Both the position numbers and the translations under genes were made by a program. Positions 17,420 through 24,894 of a stretch of 64,000 nt of DNA are shown here, piece after piece. This DNA comes from Albimonas sp963977235 (GTDB taxonomy: Bacteria; Pseudomonadota; Alphaproteobacteria; Rhodobacterales; Rhodobacteraceae), in NCBI RefSeq assembly GCF_963977235.1, contig NZ_CAXBOD010000020.1, forward strand, positions 4,167 through 68,166. Reading direction: 5' to 3'. Under the pieces are notes generated by a model. That model was not told where the DNA came from. It saw only the letters and a list, made by a program, of their open reading frames with translations, and ran no database searches. The first letter of the stretch is position 1, and each line of letters starts with the position of its first letter.

Positions 17420-18109
17420 ATGGAACGATCATCCGAGCCCAATGGCCGCAAGAGCAGCGTCGACATGATCGTCGAGCGGCTGCAGGAGGACATATCCTCG
17501 ATGCGCCTGATGCCGGGATCCCGGATCTCGGAGCCGGAAATCGCCGCGCAATTCGGCGTCTCTCGCCAGCCGGTGCGTGACGCGTTCAGCCGCCTGGAAA
17601 GCATGGGCCTCCTGCGCATCCGCCCCCGCAAGGCGACCGAGGTGAAGCGCTTTTCGCGCAGCGAGATCGAGAAGTCCCGCTTCGTGCGCGCCGCCGTCGA
17701 GATGGAAGTGCTGCGCCGCGCCGCGCGACGCTGCACTGCGGCGGACGGCCATGAGCTGGACGCCTGCCTGGCCCTGCAGCGCAAGGCCCTGGCGAGAGGG
17801 GATCAGCTCGGGTTCGCCCAGCTCGATTACGATTTCCACCGCGCCATCTGCGGCATCGCCGGCGTCCCCTTCGCCTTCGACGTGATCCACGCAGAGAAGA
17901 AGAAGGTGGATCGGCTGTGCATGCTCGCCCTCTCGCGGGAGGACCGGATGCCTCAGCTGATCGACGACCACGCCCGGATCGCCGAAGCGCTGAAGGCCGG
18001 CCGCGATGAAGAGGCGGTCGAGGCCGGGACGGAGCACCTCTCCCGCCTCGATGCGACCATCGAGGCCATCAAGATCGCCAGCGCCGCCTATTTCGACGAC
18101 GATGACTGA
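17420..18109 (+). CDS. GntR-family (FadR/FCD-type) transcriptional regulator
   Basis: A 229-residue regulator with an N-terminal winged helix-turn-helix (PGSRISEPEIAAQFGVSRQPVRDAFSRLESMGLL) and a C-terminal FCD ligand domain whose metal-binding residues are partly visible (the DYDFHRAI motif and later His residues in DDHARIAEAL and TEHLSRL). FCD members of this type sense sugar acids or other carboxylates. It lies between the sdr-kdgK-rraA operon and the TRAP operon, and the same 23-bp box occurs in front of both, so it most likely represses the locus until the sugar acid arrives. ATG 17420 follows GTGCAGC; no strong ribosome binding site is seen. Confidence 0.9.
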   Translation: MERSSEPNGRKSSVDMIVERLQEDISSMRLMPGSRISEPEIAAQFGVSRQPVRDAFSRLESMGLLRIRPRKATEVKRFSRSEIEKSRFVRAAVEMEVLRRAARRCTAADGHELDACLALQRKALARGDQLGFAQLDYDFHRAICGIAGVPFAFDVIHAEKKKVDRLCMLALSREDRMPQLIDDHARIAEALKAGRDEEAVEAGTEHLSRLDATIEAIKIASAAYFDDDD

Positions 18110-18184
18110 GACCGGCCGAGAGGTGGGGCGCCAGGTCGCGCCGCCCTGCGCGCGCAGCCATCGCATCTCGCCTTAAGATTCTTC

Positions 18185-18207
18185 TTGGATACAAGTTGGG
18201 ATACATG
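18185..18207. promoter_or_regulatory. GntR-type box upstream of dctP
   Basis: TTGGATACAAGTTGGGATACATG matches the box at 17296-17318 in 19 of 23 positions (GATACA repeats in the same spacing). It lies 71 bp before the dctP start, consistent with control by the neighbouring GntR protein. Confidence 0.65.
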
Positions 18208-18277
18208 CATTGTGCGGGAGTCGGCGACCACGGGAGGTGGGTGTTGCGCCGGCAGGACATTCGCAGGGAGGAAGACG

Positions 18278-19267
18278 ATGACCGCACTGAACCATGCAAA
18301 GGGCGTCGCGGCCGCGACGCTGCTGGCCATCGGGCTGGCGCCGGTCTCCGCATCCGCGCTGGAGCTGCGCGGCTGGAACATCCATGTCGAGGACTACCCC
18401 GTCTCCATCGCGATGGAGTCGTTCCTCGCGGAGGTCGAGGAAAAGACCGGCGGAGAAATTTCGGGCAAGGTCTACCACAACGGCGTTCTCGGCTCGCAGC
18501 CCGACGCGATCGAGCAGATGCGCCTGGGCGTGATCGATTTCGGCGAGTTCAACCTCGGCCCGATGGGCCAGGCGGTGCCCGAGGCCAACGTCACCGCGCT
18601 GCCCTTCATCTTCAAGAGCGTGCCGCAGATGTACGCGCTGATGGACGGCGCCGCCGGCGAGGCGATCGGCGAGGGCATGAAGGCCAAGGGCATCGTGCCG
18701 CTGGGCTGGTACGCCGCCGGCGCGCGGTCCTTCTACAACTCGGTGCGCCCGATCAACACGCCCGCCGACGTCGAGGGGCTCAAGGTCCGCGTGATGAGCA
18801 ACGACCTGTTCGTGAAGATGGTCGAGGCCATGGACGGCAACGCCACGCCGATGGCCTTCGCCGAGGTCTACCAGTCGATCAAGACCGGCGTCGTGGACGG
18901 GGCCGAGAACAACCCCCCCTCCTACGAATCGACCAACCACTACGAGGTCGCGCAGTATTACTCGCTGACCGAGCATCTGATCATCCCCGAGTGCCTGTGC
19001 ATGAGCCTCAAGACCTGGGAGAAGCTGACGCCCGAGCAGCAGGAGATCGTGATGGCGGCCGGCCGCGCCAGCGCCGGCATGCAGCGCGAGCTGTGGGCCG
19101 AGCGCGAGGCCGCGAGCATGGAGACGGTCGAGGCCGGCGGCGTGACCGTCAACACCGTCGCCGACAAGGCGCCGTTCCAGGACGCGATGACCCCGGTCTA
19201 CGACGCGTTCCTCGAGGACAACCCCGACCTCGCCGACCTGGTCTCGCTGATCCGCGACGCCGACTGA
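18278..19267 (+). CDS. dctP: TRAP transporter solute-binding protein (DctP family)
   Basis: A 329-residue periplasmic binding protein with a signal peptide (residues 1-27, ending PVSASA). The family core is plain: GSQPDAIEQMRLGVIDFGEF, the GLKVRVM region whose Arg binds the ligand carboxylate, and FAEVYQSIKTGVVDGAENN. It captures an organic acid, here probably a sugar acid, for the membrane subunits DctQ and DctM that follow. AGGGAGGAAG precedes ATG 18278. A strong hairpin separates it from dctQ, which would let the binding protein be made in excess. It belongs with the GntR and KDG-kinase genes by position and shared operator box. Confidence 0.95.
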   Translation: MTALNHAKGVAAATLLAIGLAPVSASALELRGWNIHVEDYPVSIAMESFLAEVEEKTGGEISGKVYHNGVLGSQPDAIEQMRLGVIDFGEFNLGPMGQAVPEANVTALPFIFKSVPQMYALMDGAAGEAIGEGMKAKGIVPLGWYAAGARSFYNSVRPINTPADVEGLKVRVMSNDLFVKMVEAMDGNATPMAFAEVYQSIKTGVVDGAENNPPSYESTNHYEVAQYYSLTEHLIIPECLCMSLKTWEKLTPEQQEIVMAAGRASAGMQRELWAEREAASMETVEAGGVTVNTVADKAPFQDAMTPVYDAFLEDNPDLADLVSLIRDAD

Positions 19268-19275
19268 TCGGACCC

Positions 19276-19310
19276 GCCGCGGGACGCCGGCCGCGCCGGC
19301 GCCCCGCGGC
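19276..19310 (+). terminator. Hairpin between dctP and dctQ (attenuator or mRNA end stabiliser)
   Basis: Arms GCCGCGGGACGCCGGC (19276-19291) and GCCGGCGCCCCGCGGC (19295-19310) pair over 16 positions with one mismatch around a 3-base loop and are followed by GCCTTTCCTT. It could stop part of transcription or protect the dctP message, giving more binding protein than permease. Confidence 0.75.
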
Positions 19311-19337
19311 GCCTTTCCTTCAAGCCAGAGGGGACGC

Positions 19338-19880
19338 ATGTCCACCGAACCGCTTCCGTTCCGGCGCGTCGAGCAGGCTCTGGACCTGATCCGCGGCGTC
19401 TGCATGGTCGTCGCCTCCATCGCCCTGGTCCTGCTGATCGCCGCGTTCGGCTGGCTGGTTTTCGGCCGCTACGTCCTGAACGCCACGCCCACCTGGGTCG
19501 AGCAGCTGGCGCTGCTGCTGATCTGCTGGATCGCCTTCCTGGGCGCCGCGGTCGGCGTGCGCGACGACACCCATATCGGCGTGCTGCTGTTCCGCGACAT
19601 GGCGCCGATGCCGGTGCGAAAGGTGCTGATGATCGCGGTGGACATGATGCTGGCGGCGTTCGGGGCCGTCATGCTCTCGGCGGGTCTCGAGCTGGCGGCG
19701 TTCGGCTGGGACACGATGCTGCCGATGCTCGACGTTCCGGAAAGCATCCGAACCCTGGCCATCACCTCGCTCGGCGGCCTGATGCTGCTGTTCTCGGGAA
19801 CCCGCGCGCTGCTGCGCATCCTCCGGTTCCGCAGCTGGACGCCCGACGAGTTCCTGAACGACGACATCAAGGACGCCTGA
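19338..19880 (+). CDS. dctQ: TRAP transporter small membrane subunit (DctQ family)
   Basis: A 180-residue protein with four predicted membrane helices (about 22-44, 57-78, 98-120 and 138-158), the DctQ layout. The segment FGRYVLNATPTWVEQLALLLICWIAFLGAA is characteristic: W-x-E-E/Q-x-A in helix two. It forms the small domain of the TRAP permease with DctM and docks the DctP protein. ATG 19338 follows AGAGGGGACGC. The stop lies 1 bp before the dctM start. Confidence 0.9.
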   Translation: MSTEPLPFRRVEQALDLIRGVCMVVASIALVLLIAAFGWLVFGRYVLNATPTWVEQLALLLICWIAFLGAAVGVRDDTHIGVLLFRDMAPMPVRKVLMIAVDMMLAAFGAVMLSAGLELAAFGWDTMLPMLDVPESIRTLAITSLGGLMLLFSGTRALLRILRFRSWTPDEFLNDDIKDA

Positions 19881-19881
19881 C

Positions 19882-21162
19882 GTGGGTCTCTTCATTCTGC
19901 TCGGCGCCTTCGCCGTCGGGGTGGTCATCGGCATGCCCGTGGCCTTCGCCATGGGCATCGCCGCCGCGGCCGCCTTCCTGGTCGAGGGCTTCCCCAGCCT
20001 GATCACCTTCCAGCGGGCCACGGCCGGGGTCTCGGTGTTCTCGCTCCTGGCGATCCCGTTCTTCATCTTCGCGGGCGAGATCATGCTGCATGGCGGCATC
20101 GCCCAGCGGCTGGTCAAGCTCGCCTCCGCGCTGGTCGGCCACCTCAAAGGCGGGCTGGCGATGGTCAACATCTTCTCCTCGATGCTGTTCGGCGGCATCT
20201 CGGGCTCGGCGGTGGCCGACATCTCGGCGCTCGGCTCCCTGCTCGTCCCGGTGATGAAGGAGCGGGGCTACCGTCCGGATTTCGCGGTCAACGTGACCGT
20301 CACCTCCTCGATCGCGGGCATCGTGATCCCGCCCAGCCACAACATGATCATCTTCGCGGTGGCCGCGGGGGGCGGGATCTCGGTCTCCAAGCTGTTTCTG
20401 GCCGGCGTCATCCCCGGCATCCTGATGTGCGTCAGCCTCGCGGTCGCGGCCTGGGTCCTGTCGATCCGCCACAACTACCCCGCCGAGCCCTTCCCCGGAT
20501 GGCGCGTGGTCGGCCGCGCGGCGATGGACGCCATCCCCGGTTTCATGACGGCGGTGATCATCGTGGGCGGGACGCTGTCGGGGGTGTTTACGGTCACCGA
20601 ATCCGGCGCGTTCGGAGCGATTTACGCGGTGCTGCTGACCGCATTCTATTACCGCACGCTGACCTGGGATGCGTTCCGCAAGTCCGTGGTCGGCGCGGTG
20701 CGCACCACGGCGATGGTGATGATCCTGATCGCCTTCGCCAGCTCCTTCGCCTATCTGCTGGCGCTCTATCAGGTGCCGGCCGCGCTCAGCGGGCTGCTGG
20801 TGTCGATCTCCGACAACCCGATCGTGATCCTTTTGATGATCAACGTGATCCTGCTGATGCTGGGCATGATCATGGACATGGCGGCGCTGATTCTGATCTG
20901 CACCCCGATCTTTCTACCCATCGCCACCGGCCTCGGGATGGACCCGGTACAGTTCGGGATCATGCTGCTGATCAACCTCGGCATCGGTCTGTGCACGCCG
21001 CCGGTGGGCACCTGCCTGTTCGTCGGCTGCGCAGTGGGAAAGATCCGCATCGAGCACGCGATGCGCTCGATCTGGCCCTTCTACCTAGCGATCTTCGCGG
21101 CCCTGCTGTTGGTCACCTACGTGCCGGGCGTCTCGCTCTGGCTGCCCTCGATCCTTGAGTAG
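19882..21162 (+). CDS. dctM: TRAP transporter large membrane subunit (DctM family)
   Basis: A 426-residue permease with about 12 membrane segments, starting at GTG 19882 directly after dctQ. Typical motifs are GMPVAFAMGIAA near the start, FGGISGSAVADISALGS (first hairpin, ion and substrate site), IPPSHNMIIFAVAA and the second-half GLCTPPVGTCLFVGCAV. DctM uses a sodium gradient to import the ligand handed over by DctP. No terminator is obvious in the 80 bp before the IS6 element that follows, so the element may have cut the original 3' flank. Confidence 0.95.
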   Translation: MGLFILLGAFAVGVVIGMPVAFAMGIAAAAAFLVEGFPSLITFQRATAGVSVFSLLAIPFFIFAGEIMLHGGIAQRLVKLASALVGHLKGGLAMVNIFSSMLFGGISGSAVADISALGSLLVPVMKERGYRPDFAVNVTVTSSIAGIVIPPSHNMIIFAVAAGGGISVSKLFLAGVIPGILMCVSLAVAAWVLSIRHNYPAEPFPGWRVVGRAAMDAIPGFMTAVIIVGGTLSGVFTVTESGAFGAIYAVLLTAFYYRTLTWDAFRKSVVGAVRTTAMVMILIAFASSFAYLLALYQVPAALSGLLVSISDNPIVILLMINVILLMLGMIMDMAALILICTPIFLPIATGLGMDPVQFGIMLLINLGIGLCTPPVGTCLFVGCAVGKIRIEHAMRSIWPFYLAIFAALLLVTYVPGVSLWLPSILE

Positions 21163-21243
21163 AGCCCTGATCCAGGGCAACGCCCGCCGCGTTCTGGTGC
21201 ATCGACCATCGAGTCGCCTCGTCTCGACGCACTGTGCTTGGAC

Positions 21244-22054
21244 GGCATTGTCACATAGATGAGCAGGTGCCCGTGAGCCGCATGGGGCCCGCCCTCAGGC
21301 GGCGGCGATCTCGCGCCAGGTCGCGAAGGCCTCCGCCCGGAGCGACTTCATCGTTCGGCGGGCGATCAGGTGGCGCTGGATGTTAAAGTGGTTGTAGGCG
21401 GCGGCGTGACGCGAGAGGAAGCGCTGGGCCGAGCCCGGCGAGCGGAATCCTCGCCTCTGGCGCTCCTTCTTGCGCGTCGGTTGGTGCGAGACCTCTGCCC
21501 GGTTGTTGGACCGGCCGCCGGCCACATGGCGGTTCGCCAGGGCGAGATCCCGCAACGCCGCGCCGTAGGAGCGCAGCCGGTCGGTCACGATCGCGTCGGG
21601 CACGACACCCTGCCGCTTCAGAAGTTCTCGCAGCAATTTCAGCGCCGCCTTCCGGTCTCGTCGCGGCTGAACGATCACCTCGAGCACCTCGCCCTCGCCC
21701 TCGCCCTCGTCATCGACAGCGCGCCAGAGATAGTGGATCCGGCCCAGGATTCGGATGAAGACCTCGTCCAGATGCCAGCGGCTGCTGGGCCGTGGGCGTC
21801 GCGCCCGGATCCGCTGCGCATAGGCGGCGCCGCACTTGAGGGTCCAGCGGCGCACCGTTTCGTAAGAGACATCGATGCCGCGCTCGGCGAGCAGGTCCTC
21901 GACATCGCGGTAGCTCAGGGCGAACCGGAGGTAGAGCCAGACCGCATGCTGGATGATGGCCGGCGGAAAGCGATGGCGGGCGTAGGAGATGCGTCGCATG
22001 CTCGGGCCTATCGCATCGCGCTTCGGGCCGCCCTCCGGTTTACGTGTCAAAGCC
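21244..22054 (-). mobile_element. IS6-family insertion sequence, apparently complete
   Basis: An 811-bp element with inverted ends GGCATTGTCAC (21244) and GTGTCAAAGCC (ending 22054; reverse complement GGCTTTGACAC). One transposase gene fills it on the minus strand. Flanks GCTTGGAC and AACTGGAG do not match, so no 8-bp target duplication remains, suggesting recombination after insertion. Related pieces lie at 56852-57042, 57043-57843, 57862-57973, 60205-60273 and 63098-63145. Confidence 0.85.
21295..21999 (-). CDS. IS6-family DDE transposase
   Basis: A transposase of 234 residues from ATG 21999 (MRRISYARHRFPPAIIQ). A helix-turn-helix region (SYRDVEDLLAERGIDVSYETVRRW) leads to the DDE core: Asp in RWHLDEVFI, Asp in IVTDRLRSYGAAL and Glu in NNRAEVSHQPTR. 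All catalytic residues are present and the frame is open, so it may be active. A hexanucleotide repeat (TCGCCC, at about 21683-21706) codes an EGEGEG stretch after VDD that the copy at 57100 lacks. An upstream in-frame ATG at 22056 lies outside the element. Confidence 0.9.
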   Translation of the reverse strand: MRRISYARHRFPPAIIQHAVWLYLRFALSYRDVEDLLAERGIDVSYETVRRWTLKCGAAYAQRIRARRPRPSSRWHLDEVFIRILGRIHYLWRAVDDEGEGEGEVLEVIVQPRRDRKAALKLLRELLKRQGVVPDAIVTDRLRSYGAALRDLALANRHVAGGRSNNRAEVSHQPTRKKERQRRGFRSPGSAQRFLSRHAAAYNHFNIQRHLIARRTMKSLRAEAFATWREIAAA

Positions 22055-22208
22055 AACTGGAGAGCATCGCCGTGTTGGGTCCGCGGAGGTAGCGGAATTT
22101 CCCGCGGCGCCGGCGGTGGAGAGCGGGGTGGCGATCGAGCTGTACGGTCAGGGTGGAGTTTGCCGACTTCAACCCGTCGCCGAAGGGACCGCGACGACCA
22201 AGCCCGGC

Positions 22209-22410
22209 ATGAGCGTGGCCGAGCTGCTTGAGAAGCACCACGACGGCGACTTCCTCCGCGCGATCGCCGAGGCGGTCTGGCAGCTCATCATGGAGACAGA
22301 CGTCGAGGGGGTGGCTCGGCGCGGGCCGGCACAAGCGGGCGGAGGGCCGCAGGACCTGGCGCAATGGCTACCGCGACCGCGCCCTCGACACCCGGCCCGG
22401 CACATTGAAG
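22209..22410 (+). pseudogene. IS256-family transposase, N-terminal scrap
   Basis: MSVAELLEKHHDGDFLRAI...VWQLIMETDVEG is readable from 22209, then a frameshift at about 22312 moves the match to another frame (AGRHKRAEGRRTWRNGYRDRALDTRPGTL). This is the start of an IS256 transposase (relatives: GAGRHERS...TWRNGYRDR). No catalytic residues remain. It lies directly next to the IS6 element. Confidence 0.7.
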
Positions 22411-22480
22411 GGCGCCCGCATGAAGCATTCCAACGGAAACCGTGGGACAAACGGTCCGCACCGGGCGACGGTCGGCGTCG

Positions 22481-22849
22481 TCACCTTCTCAGCGTCGCGA
22501 GGTAGGCGACCAGATCGGCCCGGTCCTCGGGCTTCGCGATGCGCAGGGTCATTCGCGTCCCGGGCGCGTAGCCGCGCGGGTCGGCGAGGAACGCCTCCAG
22601 CCGGTCAGGGGACCAGTCGCCGCCCAGCTGCGCAAGCGCTTTCGAGTAGCGGAACCCGGCGGCGGTGCCGACAGGACGGCCGACGATCCCGCCCAGACCC
22701 GGCCCGACGCGCGGCGTGGCGTCGGTCGCGTGGCAAGCCGCACAACGCTTGAACTCGGCCTGGCCGCGAGAGGCGTCGCCGTCGGCGAGCGCGGGCAAGT
22801 TCGTGGCCGCGGCGAGCGCGAGCGCGAGCGCAGGTGCGCGCAGGATCAT
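22481..22849 (-). CDS. Small periplasmic c-type cytochrome
   Basis: A 122-residue class I cytochrome c. Signal peptide about 1-22 (ending LPALA), one haem site CAACH at about residue 38 and the distal Met in PGTRMTLRI; the body (GPGLGGIVGRP...YSKALAQLGG) matches cytochromes of the c2/c556-like soluble group. It should carry electrons in the periplasm. The ATG at 22849 follows GGAGACGACC. It is divergent from a pyruvate-oxidase gene whose enzyme class passes electrons to the membrane, and also lies in a region with a molybdenum hydroxylase of a type that commonly uses cytochrome c; either could be its partner. CATACC-type boxes lie in the shared promoter. Confidence 0.9.
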   Translation of the reverse strand: MILRAPALALALAAATNLPALADGDASRGQAEFKRCAACHATDATPRVGPGLGGIVGRPVGTAAGFRYSKALAQLGGDWSPDRLEAFLADPRGYAPGTRMTLRIAKPEDRADLVAYLATLRR

Positions 22850-22958
22850 GGTCGTCTCCTTCGTCGGGGTCGGGCGGGGGCGCCCGTCGGATCGGGGCTG
22901 CGGCCGGCGATGGCCGCGACCGGTCAAAGGGTCGGATCCCGCCGGCCGCTGCGCCAGA

Positions 22959-22970
22959 CATACCGAAGGA
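22959..22970 (+). promoter_or_regulatory. CATACC-type box (cytochrome c side)
   Basis: CATACCGAAGGA, preceded by GCGCCAGA, lies 110 bp before the cytochrome c start. Its left half matches the palindrome at 42544-42557. Confidence 0.4.
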
Positions 22971-23038
22971 GGTGAGCGATCCGCCCAGGGGATGGGAGGC
23001 CCGACCGCGGCCGCTTCGCAGCCGTGCGGCGGTCCGCA

Positions 23039-23050
23039 CATACCCCGGCA
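23039..23050 (+). promoter_or_regulatory. CATACC-type box (pyruvate oxidase side)
   Basis: CATACCCCGGCA lies 82 bp before the poxB-like start and shares its first ten bases with the palindrome at 42544-42557. Confidence 0.5.
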
Positions 23051-23131
23051 GGGGGCGGGCCCTTCCTCCGTGCATAGGGTGGTCGGGGCGTGCGGCTCCT
23101 ATCCTTGCGCTTGTCCCCAAGGAGACGTCTC

Positions 23132-24844
23132 ATGACCGAAACCACCGCCGACGTGATCGTCGACACCCTCGCGCGGGCCGGAGTGCGCCGCTGCTACGGG
23201 GTTCCCGGCGACACGCTCAACCACGTCACCGACGCAATCCGCCGAAGCGGCATCCGATGGGTGCATGTCCGCCACGAAGAGGCCGGCGGCTTCGCCGCCG
23301 GGGCCGAGGCGATGCTCACCGGCGAACTGGCCGCCTGCGCCGGCTCCTGCGGGCCGGGCAGCCTGCACTTCGTCAACGGCATCTTCGAGAGCCACCGCAA
23401 CCGGGCCCCCGTCGTGCTGATCGCCAGCCAGATCGTGCGCGACGAGATCGGCTTCGACTTCCCGCAGGAGGTCGACTTCCGCGCCATCTACGCGTCCTGC
23501 AGCGTCTTCTGCGAGGAGATCCGCACGCCGGCTCAGGCTCGCCGGATGACGGCCATGGCGGCGCAGGCCGCGCTCGCGCGCCGGGGCGTCGCCGTCCTGA
23601 TCGTGCCGGCCGACGTGGCCCGCGCCCCGGCGGCGAAGTCGCCGGCGTTCGAAGTGCATCGCGCCCGGCCGCGCGTCCTCCCGTCGGAACCGGAACTGAC
23701 GGCGCTGGCCGAACGGCTGAACGCCGGGCGCCGGATCGCCATCTACGGCGGCTCGGGCTGCGAGGGTGCGCGCGAAGCGGTGACGGCCCTGGCCGAGCGG
23801 CTGGGCGCGCCGGTCGCCCACACCTCCCGCGCGAAGGACTTCCTCGAGCCGGGGAACTCGTTCGACGTGGGCATGACCGGCGTCTTCGGTTCCGAGGCGG
23901 GCGCCCATGCGCTGGGCGCATGCGACACGCTCCTCTTGCTGGGGTGCGACTTCGCCTGGCGGCAGTTCTACCCCTCGAAGGCGACCATCCTGCAGGTGGA
24001 TCTCGACGCGACGCATCTCGGCCGCCGCCACCCGGTGGACCTCGGCGTGGTGGGGGACGTTCGCGAGACTCTGGAAGCGCTGACGCCGCGGATCGCGCCG
24101 CGCGCCGAGCGCGCGTTCCTCGACGAATGCCTCGCTCACAGGACCCGCGCCCGCAAGGCGCAGGAGCGGCACGCGGTCGCCGACGACTCGCGACCCATTC
24201 ACCCGCAATACCTCGCGCTCACCGTGGCCCGGCATGCGGCGCGGGACGCGGTGTTCACGGCCGACGGCGGTTCGCCGATGGTCTGGTGCCTGCGGCATGT
24301 GCCGGCGACCGGGCGCAACCGGACGATCGTGTCGCTGACCCATGGCACGATGGCCAACGCCATGCCCCAGGCGCTGGGCGCGCAGGCAGCATTCCCGGAT
24401 CGGCAGGTGATCTCGATGTCCGGCGACGGGGGCCTCGCAATGCTGTTCGGAGACCTGATGACGACCGTGCAGGAGCGGCTGCCGATCAAGATCTGCGTCT
24501 TCGACAACGCCTCCCTCGGCTTCGTCGAGCTGGAGCAGAAGGTCGAGGGGCTGCTCGACGCCTACACCGATCTGATGAATCCCGATTTCGCGCAGGTGGC
24601 GCAGGCGATGGGCCTGTGGGGCCGGCGGGTGGAGCGCGCCAGCGACCTGGACATGGCGGTCCACGACTGGCTGGCGGCCGAGGGGCCGGCGCTGCTCGAC
24701 GTGGTGACCGACCGATACGAACTGGTCATGCCGCCGAAGGTCGAGGCCTCGCAGATCTACGGCGCGGCGCTCTATTCCGCCCGGGCCGTCCTGGCGGGAC
24801 GCGGGCGCGAGGCGGCGGCGCTGATCCGCGGGGCGTTGAGCTGA
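23132..24844 (+). CDS. poxB: TPP-dependent pyruvate oxidase/dehydrogenase (PoxB-type)
   Basis: A 570-residue TPP enzyme of the acetolactate synthase/pyruvate oxidase superfamily. Visible are the catalytic Glu region RHEEAGGFAAGAEA, SCGPGS, and the TPP-magnesium motif GDGGLAMLFGDLMTT ending in an Asn (FDNASLGF). KVEGL, SFDVGMTGVFGSEAG and the overall length fit ubiquinone-dependent pyruvate dehydrogenase, which turns pyruvate into acetate and CO2 and reduces quinone through FAD. AAGGAGA precedes ATG 23132. A related 2-oxo acid oxidase is possible. A bidirectional hairpin follows the gene. Confidence 0.85.
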   Translation: MTETTADVIVDTLARAGVRRCYGVPGDTLNHVTDAIRRSGIRWVHVRHEEAGGFAAGAEAMLTGELAACAGSCGPGSLHFVNGIFESHRNRAPVVLIASQIVRDEIGFDFPQEVDFRAIYASCSVFCEEIRTPAQARRMTAMAAQAALARRGVAVLIVPADVARAPAAKSPAFEVHRARPRVLPSEPELTALAERLNAGRRIAIYGGSGCEGAREAVTALAERLGAPVAHTSRAKDFLEPGNSFDVGMTGVFGSEAGAHALGACDTLLLLGCDFAWRQFYPSKATILQVDLDATHLGRRHPVDLGVVGDVRETLEALTPRIAPRAERAFLDECLAHRTRARKAQERHAVADDSRPIHPQYLALTVARHAARDAVFTADGGSPMVWCLRHVPATGRNRTIVSLTHGTMANAMPQALGAQAAFPDRQVISMSGDGGLAMLFGDLMTTVQERLPIKICVFDNASLGFVELEQKVEGLLDAYTDLMNPDFAQVAQAMGLWGRRVERASDLDMAVHDWLAAEGPALLDVVTDRYELVMPPKVEASQIYGAALYSARAVLAGRGREAAALIRGALS

Positions 24845-24848
24845 GATC

Positions 24849-24883
24849 GGCGTCGGCCCGGCCGACAGAGCCGGGTCGACGCC
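24849..24883. terminator. Bidirectional hairpin between poxB and the enolase-superfamily gene
   Basis: GGCGTCGGCCCGGC (24849-24862) pairs with GCCGGGTCGACGCC (24870-24883), 14 positions with one mismatch and a 7-base loop, between two convergent genes. Confidence 0.7.
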
Positions 24884-24894
24884 TTGCAGTGGCG

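Noticed and set aside
14638..17580. Very long plus-strand open frame across the rraA, kdgK and sdr genes
   Set aside because: Composition is Arg/Gly/Ala-rich with no recognisable domain; the minus-strand genes have clear catalytic motifs.
22228..22752. Plus-strand protein gene over the cytochrome c region
   Set aside because: The first part is a frameshifted IS256 scrap and the rest is antisense to the cytochrome gene with CAACH.
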